NCBI GenBank assembly: GCA_041477815.1
Contig: JBGOUV010000389.1
Span: forward strand, 1 to 6,450
Reading direction: 5' to 3'
Origin: JBGOUV01 sp041477815
Lineage (GTDB): Bacteria; Acidobacteriota; Terriglobia; Bryobacterales; JACQDG01
Length of the DNA: 6,450 nt
Below, piece by piece: positions 5,798 through 6,450 of this stretch (position 1 is the first letter of the stretch; every line of letters starts with the position of its first letter). Both the position numbers and the translations under genes were made by a program. The notes under the pieces are model-generated. The model was not told the origin of the DNA. It made no database searches and worked only from the letters and a program-made list of their open reading frames with translations.

Positions 5798-6450
5798 TTG
5801 CCGAAACGATCAAGGTCAAGCCCTTGGAGTATTACGTGAACGGACGTTGGGAGCGGTCGTCCAGCCGGGACCTGCACGTGGTGGCGAACCCCTCGACGGG
5901 AGACTTGCTGGCCCAGGTGCCCTACGCGACCCCGGAGGAAATCGACCGGGTGGTGGAGTCGGCGCACGCGGCCTTCTTGCGGTGGCGGGAAGTGCCGGTG
6001 GTGGAGCGGGTGCAGGTGTTCTATCGGTACAAGGATCTGCTGGAGAAGCACCAGCACGACCTGGCGCGGATCCTGTCGTCGGAGAACGGCAAGACGCTGG
6101 AGGATGCCAAGGGGTCGGTCCGGCGGGCCATCCAGATGGTGGAGGTGGCGTGCGGGATGCCCAGCCTCCTCATGGGGCAGTCGCTGGACAATGTCTCGAA
6201 GGGAATCGACTGCCAGACCATCCGGCAGCCGCTGGGCGTTTGCGCGGGGATTACGCCGTTCAATTTCCCGGCCATGGTGCCCATGTGGATGTATCCGTTC
6301 GCCATCGCCTGCGGGAATTCGTTCATTCTGAAGCCGTCGGAGAAGGTGCCGCTGACGCCGACCCGGGCCGCGGAGTTGCTGCACGAGGCGGGGCTGCCGG
6401 CGGGGGTGTTCAACCTGATCCAGGGCGACAAGCGGGCGGTGGACGCGCTG
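5794..6450 (+). CDS. mmsA: CoA-acylating (methyl)malonate-semialdehyde dehydrogenase, N-terminal part (runs off window)
   Basis: The first 219 residues of a protein of usually ~490-500 residues are present, covering most of the NAD-binding half; the catalytic cysteine lies beyond the window. The MmsA/IolA family converts malonate semialdehyde to acetyl-CoA, or methylmalonate semialdehyde to propionyl-CoA, releasing CO2, in the cytoplasm. Diagnostic features are YYVNGRW (13-19), ANPSTG (31-36), ENGKTLEDAKG (97-107), R111 near the substrate-binding arginine of the family, ITPFNFPAMVPMWMYPFAIA (153-172) with N157 as the oxyanion-hole asparagine, and LKPSE (179-183) with K180 contacting the cofactor. 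The TPFNFP...MWMYP signature separates this clade from general aldehyde dehydrogenases. Next to a hydantoinase and an NCS1 transporter it most likely takes semialdehydes made from beta-alanine or beta-aminoisobutyrate, the ends of uracil and thymine breakdown. Valine or inositol catabolism is the alternative family role. Confidence 0.95.
   Translation, partial: MIAETIKVKPLEYYVNGRWERSSSRDLHVVANPSTGDLLAQVPYATPEEIDRVVESAHAAFLRWREVPVVERVQVFYRYKDLLEKHQHDLARILSSENGKTLEDAKGSVRRAIQMVEVACGMPSLLMGQSLDNVSKGIDCQTIRQPLGVCAGITPFNFPAMVPMWMYPFAIACGNSFILKPSEKVPLTPTRAAELLHEAGLPAGVFNLIQGDKRAVDAL

Overview
The window is a single plus-strand, operon-like run from a G+C-rich bacterium. Codon choice leans strongly towards G-ending codons (ggg, cgg, gtg, gcg), so the coding strand is full of G-runs. 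That style, together with the gene content, suggests Acidobacteriota (Bryobacterales/Solibacter-like). This is a guess from style and gene families, not proof.

Layout: (1) the last 42 codons of an unrecognised gene, ending at 129; (2) a D-hydantoinase/dihydropyrimidinase, 126-1520, overlapping the first gene by GTGA; (3) an 84-bp spacer with two palindromic hairpins and a good ribosome binding site; (4) a 933-residue, probably exported protein, 1605-4406, with a predicted beta-propeller, a Gly/Arg-rich linker and a CehA/McbA-type PHP metallohydrolase domain; (5) an NCS1-family nucleobase/hydantoin/allantoin transporter, probably 4391-5797, starting inside the end of gene 4; (6) the first 219 codons of a CoA-acylating (methyl)malonate-semialdehyde dehydrogenase, from 5794 and running off the window, overlapping gene 5 by ATGA.

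The genes fit reductive pyrimidine (uracil/thymine) or related cyclic-ureide catabolism. The NCS1 protein imports the ring compound, the hydantoinase opens the dihydro ring, and MmsA converts malonate or methylmalonate semialdehyde (from beta-alanine or beta-aminoisobutyrate) to acetyl- or propionyl-CoA. The dihydropyrimidine dehydrogenase, ureidopropionase and aminotransferase steps are not identifiable here; the unrecognised upstream gene or genes outside the window could supply them.

The least expected element is the exported propeller-PHP protein between hydantoinase and transporter. Its PHP metal ligands look intact and its end overlaps the transporter start, so it appears to be a real operon member. 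A role in hydrolysing an extracytoplasmic substrate whose product is then imported is a hypothesis only. No tRNA, rRNA, CRISPR array, insertion sequence or convincing promoter was seen.
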